Source of the DNA: Loripinus fragilis
Taxonomy: Eukaryota > Mollusca > Bivalvia > Lucinida > Lucinidae
Length of the DNA: 64,000 nt
Direction: 5' to 3'
Assembly: GCA_964019695.1 (NCBI GenBank)
Contig: OZ026515.1
Location: forward strand, 43,515,994 to 43,579,993
Within the stretch, counting starts at the first letter, position 1; each line of letters opens with the position of its first letter. Of the stretch, positions 31,409 to 44,078 are shown piece after piece. Under the pieces are notes generated by a model, which saw only the letters and a program-made list of their open reading frames with translations, was not told the origin of the DNA and made no database searches. Position numbers and translations under genes: made by a program.

Positions 31409-34400
31409 GTATGCATACTATCACATTCATATTTTTGTGTACAAGACTTGATGACACTTATGAGAGTACACAGATGCACATTCTCATCAAGACCTTCACT
31501 GTTTGTCTTTGTGATAATTACAACTTTCATGAGCTGGATCGTTGGTTTTCTTCTTGGGCGTACATATGGCATATTTTTCAGTCAATGCTAAGACGAGACT
31601 CAGTATGCATGCAGTCTCACAGAGCCTTCACTGCTCTCTCACATACACAAAGTGTGTGTCTTTATGGCATCTTTTATCAGTCAATGCTCAAACAAGCCTT
31701 AGCATACGTGCAGTCTCACCAGAGCCTTCACTGATCTCACACATGCGCAAAATGGGCGTATATACGGGCTATTCTTTCAGTTAATGCTCAGACGAGCCTA
31801 AGCGTGTGTGCAGTCTTGCCAGAGCCTCTACTGCTGTGCACATGCACAAAACGGGCGTAAATATGGAATATTTTGCCAGTCAATGCTAAGACGAGACTTA
31901 GTATGCATGCAGTCTAGCCAGAGCGTTCACTGCTCTCGCACATGCGCAAAATGGGCGTACATACGGCATATTCCTTCAGTAAATGCTCAGACGAGCCTTA
32001 GCGTGTGTGCAGTCTTTCAAGAGCCTCTACTGCTCTCGCACATGTACAAAATAGGCGTATATATTGCAATTCTTTCAGTCAATGCTCAGAGGAGACTTAG
32101 TAAGTTTGCAGTCTTGCCAGAGTCTTCACTGCTCTCGCACATACACAAAATGGGTGTGTTTATGGTTTCTTTTATCAGTCAATGCTCAAACAAGCCTTAG
32201 CATGCGTGCAGCCTCACCAGAGCCTTCACTGCTCTCACACATGCGCAAAATGGGCATACATACGGCATATTCTTTCAGTCAATGCTCAGACGAGCCTAAG
32301 CGTGTGTGCAGTCTTGCCAGAGCCTCTACTGCTCTCGCACATGCACAAAATGGGCGTAAAAATGGAATATTTTTGTCAGTCAATGCTAAGACGAGACTTA
32401 GTATGCATACAGTCTAGCCAGAGCGTTCACTGCTCTCGCACATGCGCAAAATGGGCGTACATACGGCATATTCCTTCAGTAAATGCTCAGACGAGCCTTA
32501 GCGTGTGTGCAGTCTTTCAAGAACCTCTACTGCTCTCGCACATGTACAAAATGGGCGTATATATGGCATTTTTAAAGTCAATGCTCAGACGAGACTTAGT
32601 ATGCTTGCAGTCATGCCACTGAGCGCCTTCACTGCTCTCGCACATACACAAAATGAGTGGTTTATGGCATCTTTTATCAGCAAATGCTTAAACAAGCCTT
32701 AGCATGCGTGCAGTCTCACCAGAGCCCACACTGCTCTCGCGCATGCGTAAAATGAGCGTACATACGGCATATTACTTCAGTAAATGCTCAGACGAGCCTT
32801 CGCGTGTGTGCAGTCTTTCAAGAGCCTCTACTGCTCTCGCACATGTACAAAATGGGCGTATATATGGTAATTCTTTCAGTCAATGCTCAGACGAGACCTA
32901 GTATGCATGCAGTCTTGCCAGAGCCTTCACTGCTCTCGTACATACACAAAATGGGTGTGTTTTTGGCATATTTTATCAGTCAATGTTCAGACAAACCTTA
33001 GCATGCGTGCAGTCTCGCCAGACCCTTCACTGCTCTCACACATGCACAGAAAGGGCGTACATACGGTATATTTCATCAGTCAATGCTCAGACGCACATGA
33101 GCATTTGTGCAGTTTCGCTAGAGCCTTCACTGCTTTCGCACATGCACAAAATGGGCGTAAATATTTGTCAGTCAATGCTAAGACGAGACTTAGTATGCAT
33201 GCAGTCAAGCCAGAGCGTTCACTGCTCTCGCACATACACAAAATGAGTGGTTTATGGCATCTTTTATCAGCAAATGCTCAAACAAGCCTTAGCATGCGTG
33301 CAGTCTCACCAGAGCCCACACTGCTCTCGCGCATGCGTAAAATGAGCGTACATACGGCATATTCCTTCAGTAAATGCTCAGACGAGCCTTAGCGTGTGTG
33401 CAGTCTTTCAAGATGTACAAAATGGGGGTATATATGGCAATTCTTTCAGTCAATGCTCAGACGAGACTTAGTAAGTTTGCAGTCTTGCCAGAGCCTTCAC
33501 TGCTCTCGCACATACACAAAATGGGTGTGTTTACGGTTTCTTTTATCAGTCAATGCTCAAACAAGCCTTAGCATGCGTGCAGCCTCACCAGAGCCTTCAC
33601 TGCTCTCACACATGCGCAAAATGGGCGTACATACGGCATATTCTGTCAGTCAATGCTCAAACGAGCCTTAGCGTGTATGCAGTCTTGGGAGAGCCTTCAC
33701 TGCATTAGCACATGTACAAAATGGGCGTACATATGGCAATTCTTTTCAGTCAATGCTCAGACGAGACCTAGTATGCATGCAGTCTTGCCAGAGCCTTCAC
33801 TGCTCTCGTACATACACAAAATGGGTGTGTTTATGGCATATTTTATCAGTCGATGTTCAGACAAACCTTAGCATGTGTGCAGTCTCGCCAGACCTTTCAC
33901 TGCTTTCACACATGCGCAAAATGGGCGTACATACGGCATATTCTTTCAGTTAATGCTCAGACGAGCCTTAGCGTGTGTGCAGTCTTGTCAGAGCCTTCAC
34001 TGCTCTCGCACATGCACAAAATGGGCGTACATATGGCAATTTTTTCAGTCAATGCGCAGACGAGACCTAGTATGAATGCAGTCTTGCCAGAGCCTTCACT
34101 GCTCTCGTACATACACAAAATGGGTGTGTTTTTGGCATATTTTATCAGTCAATGTTCAGACAAACCTTAGCATGCGTGCAGTCTCGCCAGACCCTTCACT
34201 GCTCTCACACATGCACAGAAAGGGCGTACATACGGTATATTTCATCAGTCAATGCTCAGACGCACATGAGCATTTGTGCAGTTTCGCTAGAGCCTTCACT
34301 GCTTTCGCACATGCACAAAATGGGTGTACATACGGCATATTCTTAGTCAATGCTCGGACACGCCTGAGCATGCGCACAGTCTCGTCAGAGCCTTTGCTGC

Positions 34401-36120
34401 TCGCACATTGACAAAATGGTAAGGTCAAAGAATCAGGCCAAAGTCTGTGCATGTTTACAGATCGAATTTAGGCACTTATTATATATGTATAAATATAATA
34501 CATGTTTAATGGTATGTTAACGTCTGAACCGCTAGTTTCGTATTTACATGTATTTCTTCTTGTAGAAACAGCTGTCACCCTGTAAGTCATTTGGGTCAAA
34601 ATTTGTTAATATGTCTATGTTTTAATGGCCAAATATTACATTTTTGACCCATGTAAAAGAATAACCTAAAAATCGTCCACCCCCAAATTTGAACCTGTGC
34701 GGCCAAATGTATTATTCACTGTGTGTAACATGCTGAGCCAGCGCACGAGATTGTGATAATTTTACTGCAGTATTGAGCAATGAAAGGCTCAATCTAGTCT
34801 GTGCATCAATTTAGACTCGCTTGAACCTTCATTGCTCACATCCACAAAAGGTGGGCGTAGAAGAAGGCTTACGTCAAAAATCATGGCCTCTGTCGACACT
34901 AGGTAGCTGTACATGCATATTTATGGAAAAAACTTAACGCACATGCGATATGTATCCAAATCTCATATGCTGGCTGAAAAAGTGTATTCAGGTGTACGTC
35001 TAACACGTTGTTTGGATAGTGATTGATCTTCTCACGAATACGAGTTCAAAACCCAAGGTGTACACATCGTTCATTAGGTGAGTGGGCACCTTTTCCAAGT
35101 CATTAGATTGCATGCAACATTAACATGGCATTATTTTACCGTTGGGCTCAGAATAGAAAGTCATTTTGTCTTTTTTGTGCGCATAATTAGCAGAAATGCA
35201 CTCAACAAAAAGTCTAACTCTCATAGTGCTTACCTATTACATAACCAGAGAATCATTTTCTGCATTCCATTAGCCTAAAAGCATATAACCTCTATCATGT
35301 ATTATTAGATGAACGTCCAGCTGGCTAGAGACCCCTTGAAAAATGGACATCCAGGTGGCCAGGGTCCTTTTAAAAAAAAACAAAGTAAAAGGAAAAGGGG
35401 AAAAACAAAAAAAAAAAACATTAAAAAAGGAAAAATAAAAAAAAGAGGCCTTTCCTTACGAATCCTCCATCGGAGAAATTCGTTTGATGACAAGACCTTG
35501 CATCAGGTCTCGTCATGTAACCCTCCAAATGAGTTTTGGACAGGCTAGGTAAACACATAAATATAAAAAGTTGTGTTTCGCTTGACTTAAATGTAAAGAA
35601 ATTATTAGTTTATTTTGGTAAAAAATTATGCTGTTTTAAATAAATCAGATCTCGGCTTAAATTTTGATGTGCTCTTCAATAGAAATATATGACCAAGTGC
35701 ATTTATTTAAAATCATGATTCATTAGACACATTTCCTTGCTTTTGAGTTGAGTTTGAAAAGAACACATGAGTAATGTCCCTTAACATTTTAACAATTGGT
35801 TCCTATTTAGATGAATTCTATACCTATGGTTTAATAAGCCCAAATAGCCAAGGGGTTAAGTGGTTAAGTTAGACAGTCTAGTGCATACAGAAGAAGACTA
35901 GATTACCCTGATGGTGCAGGTTCGAACCCTGTGAACAAGAAAAAAAGAAAATATAATTTTTATAGATTTTTTTTTAATTCATTGCATTGGTTTCAATTTC
36001 TCTTGTTGTTGTATTTGTACTTAACAACACTATCAACAGTTTTGCCATATAGCTATGGCCAATCATCATACAACAGTGTTCTTGGGCAGTTTACTTTGAA
36101 ATGGTTTAGCAAACCTAAGT
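31409..36120 (+). repeat. Satellite unit 3 (about 4712 bp, longest, about 29 monomers)
   Basis: Array to ~34411. After an M11 monomer the order jumps back at about 33158-33170 (junction GTAAATATTTGTCAGTC) into a second pass. This pass includes a monomer shortened by ~36 bp (CTTTCAAGATGTACAAAATG at about 33406). Compared with unit 5 it has three extra monomers (about 33600-33900). Confidence 0.88.
35838..35961 (+). promoter_or_regulatory. tRNA-like Pol III element, unit 3
   Basis: B-box 35919-35929, T-run 35957-35961. D-arm GCCA/TGGT and T-arm GCAGG/CCTGT both pair. Also carries the GTGAACAAG marker. Confidence 0.7.
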
Positions 36121-39100
36121 GTATGCATACTATCACATTCATATTTTTGTGTACAAGACTTGATGACACTTATGAGAGTACACAGATGCACATTCTCATC
36201 AAGACCTTCACTGTTTGTCTTTGTGATAATTACAACTTTCATGAGCTGGATCGTTGGTTTTCTTCTTGGGCGTACATATGGCATATTTTTCAGTCAATGC
36301 TAAGACGAGACTCAGTATGCATGCAGTCTCACAGAGCCTTCACTGCTCTCTCACATACACAAAGTGTGTGTCTTTATGGCATCTTTTATCAGTCAATGCT
36401 CAAACAAGCCTTAGCATACGTGCAGTCTCACCAGAGCCTTCACTGATCTCACACATGCGCAAAATGGGCGTATATACGGGCTATTCTTTCAGTTAATGCT
36501 CAGACGAGCCTAAGCGTGTGTGCAGTCTTGCCAGAGCCTCTACTGCTGTGCACATGCACAAAACGGGCGTAAATATGGAATATTTTGCCAGTCAATGCTA
36601 AGACGAGACTTAGTATGCATGCAGTCTAGCCAGAGCGTTCACTGCTCTCGCACATGCGCAAAATGGGCGTACATACGGCATATTCCTTCAGTAAATGCTC
36701 AAACGAGCCTTAGCGTGTGTGCAGTCTTTCAAGAGCCTCTACTGCTCTCGCACATGTACAAAATAGGCGTATATATTGCAATTCTTTCAGTCAATGCTCA
36801 GAGGAGACTTAGTAAGTTTGCAGTCTTGCCAGAGTCTTCACTGCTCTCGCACATACACAAAATGGGTGTGTTTATGGTTTCTTTTATCAGTCAATGCTCA
36901 AATAAGCCTTAGCATGCGTGCAGCCTCACCAGAGCCTTCACTGCTCTCACACATGCGCAAAATGGGCATACATACGGCATATTCTTTCAGTCAATGCTCA
37001 GACGAGCCTAAGCGTGTGTGCAGTCTTGCCAGAGCCTCTACTGCTCTCGCACATGCACAAAATGGGCGTAAAAATGGAATATTTTTGTCAGTCAATGCTA
37101 AGACGAGACTTAGTATGCATGCAGTCTAGCCAGAGCGTTCACTGCTCTCGCACATGCGCAAAATGGGCGTACATACGGCATATTCCTTCAGTAAATGCTC
37201 AGACGAGCCTTAGCGTGTGTGCAGTCTTTCAAGAACCTCTACTGCTCTCGCACATGTACAAAATGGGCGTATATATGGCATTTTTAAAGTCAATGCTCAG
37301 ACGAGACTTAGTATGCTTGCAGTCATGCCACTGAGCGCCTTCACTGCTCTCGCACATACACAAAATGAGTGGTTTATGGCATCTTTTATCAGCAAATGCT
37401 TAAACAAGCCTTAGCATGCGTGCAGTCTCACCAGAGCCCACACTGCTCTCGCGCATGCGTAAAATGAGCGTACATACGGCATATTACTTCAGTAAATGCT
37501 CAGACGAGCCTTCGCGTGTGTGCAGTCTTTCAAGAGCCTCTACTGCTCTCGCACATGTACAAAATGGGCGTATATATGGTAATTCTTTCAGTCAATGCTC
37601 AGACGAGACCTAGTATGCATGCAGTCTTGCCAGAGCCTTCACTGCTCTCGTACATACACAAAATGGGTGTGTTTTTGGCATATTTTATCAGTCAATGTTC
37701 AGACAAACCTTAGCATGCGTGCAGTCTCGCCAGACCCTTCACTGCTCTCACACATGCACAGAAAGGGCGTACATACGGTATATTTCATCAGTCAATGCTC
37801 AGACGCACATGAGCATTTGTGCAGTTTCGCTAGAGCCATCACTGCTTTCGCACATGCACAAAATGGGTGTGCATACGGCATATTCTTAGTCAATGCTCAG
37901 ACACGCCTGAGCATGCGCACAGTCTCGTCAGAGCCTTTGCTGCTCGCACATTGACAAAATGGTAAGGTCAAAGAATCAGGCCAAAGTCTGTGCATGTTTA
38001 CAGATCGAATTTAGGCACTTATTATATATGTATAAATATAATACATGTTTAATGGTATGTTAACGTCTGAACCGCTAGTTTCGTATTTACATGTATTTCT
38101 TCTTGTAGAAACAGCTGTCACCCTGTAAGTCATTTGGGTCAAAATTTGTTAATATGTCTATGTTTTAATGGCCAAATATTACATTTTTGACCCATGTAAA
38201 AGAATAACCTAAAAATCGTCCACCCCCAAATTTGAACCTGCGCGGCCAAATGTATTATTCACTGTGTGTAACATGCTGAGCCAGCGCACGAGATTGTGAT
38301 AATTTTACTGCAGTATTGAGCAATGAAAGGCTCAATCTAGTCTGTGCATCAATTTAGACTCGCTTGAACCTTCATTGCTCACATCCACAAAAGGTGGGCG
38401 TAGAAGAAGGCTTACGTCAAAAATCATGGCCTCTGTCGACACTAGGTAGCTGTACATGCATATTTATGGAAAAAACTTAACGCACATGCGATATGTATCC
38501 AAATCTCATATGCTGGCTGAAAAAGTGTATTCAGGTGTACGTCTAACACGTTGTTTGGATAGTGATTGATCTTCTCACGAATACGAGTTCAAAACCCAAG
38601 GTGTACACATCATTCATTAGGTGAGTGGGCACCTTTTCCAAGTCATTAGATTGCATGCAACATTAACATGACATTATTTTACCGTTGGGCTCAGAATAGA
38701 AAGTCATTTTGTCTTTTTTGTGCGCATAATTAGCAGAAATGCACTCAACAAAAAGTCTAACTCTCATAGTGCTTACCTATTACATAACCAGAGAATCATT
38801 TTCTGCATTCCATTAGCCTAAAAGCATATAACCTCTATCATGTATTATTAGATGAACGTCCAGCTGGCGAGAGTCCCCTTGAAAAATGGACATCCAGGTG
38901 GCCAGGGTCACTTTAAAAAAAAACAAAGTAAAAGGAAAAGGGGAAAAACAAAAAAAAAAACATTAAAAAAAGGAAAAATAAAAAAAGAGGCCTTTCCTTA
39001 CGAATCCTCCATCGGAGAAATTCGTTTGATGACAAGACCTTGCATCAGGTCTCGTCATGTAACCCTCCAAATGAGTTTTGGACAGGCTAGGTAAACACAT

Positions 39101-39662
39101 AAATATAAAAAGTTGTGTTTCGCTTGACTTAAATGTAAAGAAATTATTAGTTTATTTTGGTAAAAAATTATGCTGTTTTAAATAAATCAGATCTCGGCTT
39201 AAATTTTGATGTGCTCTTCAATAGAAATATATGACCAAGTGCATTTATTTAAAATCATGATTCATTAGACACATTTCCTTGCTTTTGAGTTGAGTTTGAA
39301 AAGAACACATGAGTAATGTCCCTTAACATTTTAACAATTGGTTCCTATTTAGATGAATTCTATACCTATGGTTTAATAAGCCCAAATAGCCAAGGGGTTA
39401 AGTGGTTAAGTTAGACAGTCTAGTGCATACAGAAGAAGACTAGATTACCCTGATGGTGCAGGTTCGAACCCTGTGAACAAGAAAAAAAGAAAATATAATT
39501 TTTATAGATTTTTTTTTAATTCATTGCATTGGTTTCAATTTCTCTTGTTGTTGTATTTGTACTTAACAACACTATCAACAGTTTTGCCATATAGCTATGG
39601 CCAATCATCATACAACAGTGTTCTTGGGCAGTTTACTTTGAAATGGTTTAGCAAACCTAAGT
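36121..39662 (+). repeat. Satellite unit 4 (about 3542 bp, 17 monomers)
   Basis: Nearly identical to the first ~1.8 kb of unit 3's leader and array, but lacks the second pass after M11 and goes straight to M12 (array end ~37954). Private change CAAATAAGCC at about 36899. Confidence 0.9.
39380..39503 (+). promoter_or_regulatory. tRNA-like Pol III element, unit 4
   Basis: B-box 39461-39471, T-run 39499-39503. Carries the GTGAACAAG marker. Confidence 0.7.
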
Positions 39663-42600
39663 GTATGCATACTATCACATTCATATTTTTGTGTACAAGA
39701 CTTGATGACACTTATGAGAGTACACAGATGCACATTCTCATCAAGACCTTCACTGTTTGTCTTTGTGATAATTACAACTTTCATGAGCTGGATCGTTGGT
39801 TTTCTTCTTGGGCGTACATATGGCATATTTTTCAGTCAATGCTAAGACGAGACTCAGTATGCATGCAGTCTCACAGAGCCTTCACTGCTCTCTCACATAC
39901 ACAAAGTGTGTGTCTTTATGGCATCTTTTATCAGTCAATGCTCAAACAAGCCTTAGCATACGTGCAGTCTCACCAGAGCCTTCACTGATCTCACACATGC
40001 GCAAAATGGGCGTATATACGGGCTATTCTTTCAGTTAATGCTCAGACGAGCCTAAGCGTGTGTGCAGTCTTGCCAGAGCCTCTACTGCTGTGCACATGCA
40101 CAAAACGGGCGTAAATATGGAATATTTTGCCAGTCAATGCTAAGACGAGACTTAGTATGCATGCAGTCTAGCCAGAGCGTTCACTGCTCTCGCACATGCG
40201 CAAAATGGGCGTACATACGGCATATTCCTTCAGTAAATGCTCAGACGAGCCTTAGCGTGTGTGCAGTCTTTCAAGAGCCTCTACTGCTCTCGCACATGTA
40301 CAAAATGGGCGTATATATTGCAATTCTTTCAGTCAATGCTCAGAGGAGACTTAGTAAGTTTGCAGTCTTGCCAGAGTCTTCACTGCTCTCGCACATACAC
40401 AAAATGGGTGTGTTTATGGTTTTTTTTATCAGTCAATGCTCAAACAAGCCTTAGCATGCGTGCAGCCTCACCAGAGCCTTCACTGCTCTCACACATGCGA
40501 AAAATGGGCATACATACGGCATATTCTTTCAGTCAATGCTCAGACGAGCCTAAGCGTGTGTGCAGTCTTGCCAGAGCCTCTACTGCTCTCGCACATGCAC
40601 AAAATGGGCGTAAATATGGAATATTTTTGTCAGTCAATGCTAAGACGAGACTTAGTATGCATGCAGTCTAGCCAGAGCGTTCACTGCTCTCGCACATGCG
40701 CAAAATGGGCGTACATACGGCATATTCCTTCAGTAAATGCTCAGACGAGCCTTAGCGTGTGTGCAGTCTTTCAAGAACCTCTACTGCTCTCGCACATGTA
40801 CAAAATGGGCGTATATATGGCATTTTTAAAGTCAATGCTCAGACGAGACTTAGTATGCTTGCAGTCATGCCACTGAGCGCCTTCACTGCTCTCGCACATA
40901 CACAAAATGAGTGGTTTATGGCATCTATTATCAGCAAATGCTTAAACAAGCCTTAGCATGCGTGCAGTCTCACCAGAGCCCACACTGCTCTCGTGCATGC
41001 GTAAAATGAGCGTACATACGGCATATTACTTCAGTAAATGCTCAGACGAGCCTTCGCGTGTGTGCAGTCTTTCAAGAGCCTCTACTGCTCTCGCACATGT
41101 ACAAAATGGGCGTATATATGGTAATTCTTTCAGTCAATGCTCAGACGAGACCTAGTATGCATGCAGTCTTGCCAGAGCCTTCACTGCTCTCGTACATACA
41201 CAAAATGGGTGTGTTTTTGGCATATTTTATCAGTCAATGTTCAGACAAACCTTAGCATGCGTGCAGTCTCGCCAGACCCTTCACTGCTCTCACACATGCA
41301 CAGAAAGGGCGTACATACAGTATATTTCATCAGTCAATGCTCAGACGCACATGAGCATTTGTGCAGTTTCGCTAGAGCCTTCACTGCTTTCGCACATGCA
41401 CAAAATGGGCGTAAATATTTGTCAGTCAATGCTAAGACGAGACTTAGTATGCATGCAGTCAAGCCAGAGCGTTCACTGCTCTCGCACATACACAAAATGA
41501 GTCGTTTATGGCATCTTTTATCAGCAAATGCTCAAACAAGCCTTAGCATGCGTGCAGTCTCACCAGAGCCCACACTGCTCTCGCGCATGCGTAAAATGAG
41601 CGTACATACGGCATATTCCTTCAGTAAATGCTCAGACGAGCCTTAGCGTGTGTGCAGTCTTTCAAGATGTACAAAATGGGGGTATATATGGCAATTCTTT
41701 CAGTCAATGCTCAGACGAGACTTAGTAAGTTTGCAGTCTTGCCAGAGCCTTCACTGCTCTCGCACATACACAAAATGGGTGTGTTTACGGTTTCTTTTAT
41801 CAGTCAATGCTCAAACAAGCCTTAGCATGCGTGCAGCCTCACCAGAGCCTTCACTGCTCTCACACATGCGCAAAATGGGCGTACATACGGCATATTCTTT
41901 CAGTTAATGCTCAGACGAGCCTTAGCGTGTGTGCAGTCTTGTCAGAGCCTTCACTGCTCTCACACATGCACAAAATGGGCGTACATATGGCAATTTATTT
42001 CAGTCAATGCTCAGACGAGACCTATTATGCATGCAGTCTTGCCAGAGCCTTCACTGCTCTCGTACATACACAAAATGGGTGTGTTTTTGGCATATTTTAT
42101 CAGTCAATGTTCAGACAAACCTTAGCATGCGTGCAGTCTCGCCAGACCCTTCACTGCTCTCACACATGCACAGAAAAGGCGTACATACGGTATATTTCAT
42201 CAGTCAATGCTCAGACGCACATGAGCATTTGTGCAGTTTCGCTAGAGCCTTCACTGCTTTCGCACATGCACAAAATGGGTGTACATACGGCATATTCTTA
42301 GTCAATGCTCAGACACGCCTGAGCATGCGCACAGTCTCGTCAGAGCCTTTGCTGCTCGCACATTGACAAAATGGTAAGGTCAAAGAATCAGGCCAAAGTC
42401 TGTGCATGTTTACAGATCGAATTTAGGCACTTATTATATATGTATAAATATAATACATGTTTAATGGTATGTTAACGTCTGAACCGCTAGTTTCGTATTT
42501 ACATGTATTTCTTCTTGTAGAAACAGCTGTCACCCTGTAAGTCATTTGGGTCAAAATTTGTTAATATGTCTATGTTTTAATGGCCAAATATTACATTTTT

Positions 42601-44078
42601 GACCCATGTAAAAGAATAACCTAAAAATCGTCCACCCCCAAATTTGAACCTGCGCGGCCAAATGTATTATTCACTGTGTGTAACATGCTGAGCCAGCGCA
42701 CGAGATTGTGATAATTTTACTGCAGTTTTGAGCAATGAAAGGCTCAATCTAGTCTGTGCATCAATTTAGACTCGCTTGAACCTTCATTGCTCACATCCAC
42801 AAAAGGTGGGCGTAGAAGAAGGCTTACGTCAAAAATCATGGCCTCTGTCGACACTAGGTAGCTGTACATGCATATTTATGGAAAAAACTTAACGCACATG
42901 CGATATGTATCCAAATCTCATATGCTGGCTGAAAAAGTGTATTCAGGTGTACGTCTAACACGTTGTTTGGATAGTGATTGATCTTCTCACGAATACGAGT
43001 TCAAAACCCAAGGTGTACACATCATTCATTAGGTGAGTGGGCACTTTTTCCAAGTCATTAGATTGCATGCAACATTAACATGGCATTATTTTACCGTTGG
43101 GCTCAGAATAGAAAGTCATTTTGTCTTTTTTGTGCGCATAATTAGCAGAAATGCACTCAACAAAAAGTCTAACTCTCATAGTGCTTACCTATTACATAAC
43201 CAGAGAATCATTTTCTGCATTCCATTAGCCTAAAAGCATATCCCCTCTCTCATGTATTATTAGATGAACGTCCAGCTGGCGAGAGACCCCTTGAAAAATG
43301 GACATCCAGGTGGCCAGGGTCACTTTGAAAAAAACAAAGGAAAAGGGGAAAAACAAAAAAAAAAAACATTAAAAAAAAGAAAAATATAAAAAAAAGAGGC
43401 CTTTCCTTACGAATCCTCCATCGGAGAAATTCGTTTGATGACAAGACCTTGCATCAGGTCTCGTCATGTAACCCTCCAAATGAGTTTTGGACAGGCTAGG
43501 TAAACACATAAATATAAAAAGTTGTGTTTCGCTTGACTTAAATGTAAAGAAATTATTAGTTTATTTTGGTAAAAAATTATGCTGTTTTAAATAAATCAGA
43601 TCTCGGCTTAAATTTTGATGTGCTCTTCAATAGAAATATATGACCAAGTGCATTTATTTAAAATCATGATTCATTAGACACATTTCCTTGCTTTTGAGTT
43701 GAGTTTGAAAAGAACACATGAGTAATGTCCCTTAACATTTTAACAATTGGTTCCTATTTAGATGAATTCTATACCTATGGTTTAATAAGCCCAAATAGCC
43801 AAGGGGTTAAGTGGTTAAGTTAGACAGTCTAGTGCATACAGAAGAAGACTAGATTACCCTGATGGTGCAGGTTCGAACCCTGTGAAAAAGAAAAAAAGAA
43901 AAAAAAGAAAATATAATTTTTATAGATTTTTTTAATTCATTGCATTGGTTTCAATTTCTCTTGTTGTTGTATTTGTACTTAACATCACTATCAACAGTTT
44001 TGCCATATAGCAATGGCCAATCATCATACAACAGTGGCCTTGGGCAGTTTACTTTGAAATGGTTTAGCAAACCTTAGT
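39663..44078 (+). repeat. Satellite unit 5 (about 4416 bp, about 26 monomers)
   Basis: Has the same junction GTAAATATTTGTCAGTC (about 41411-41427) and the same shortened monomer (about 41660) as unit 3, although unit 4 between them has neither. Array end ~42366. Its spacer returns to the GTGAAAAAG form seen in units 6-11. Confidence 0.88.
43789..43921 (+). promoter_or_regulatory. tRNA-like Pol III element, unit 5
   Basis: B-box 43870-43880, T-run 43917-43921. The A-rich tail is longer (two GAAAAAA repeats). Confidence 0.7.
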
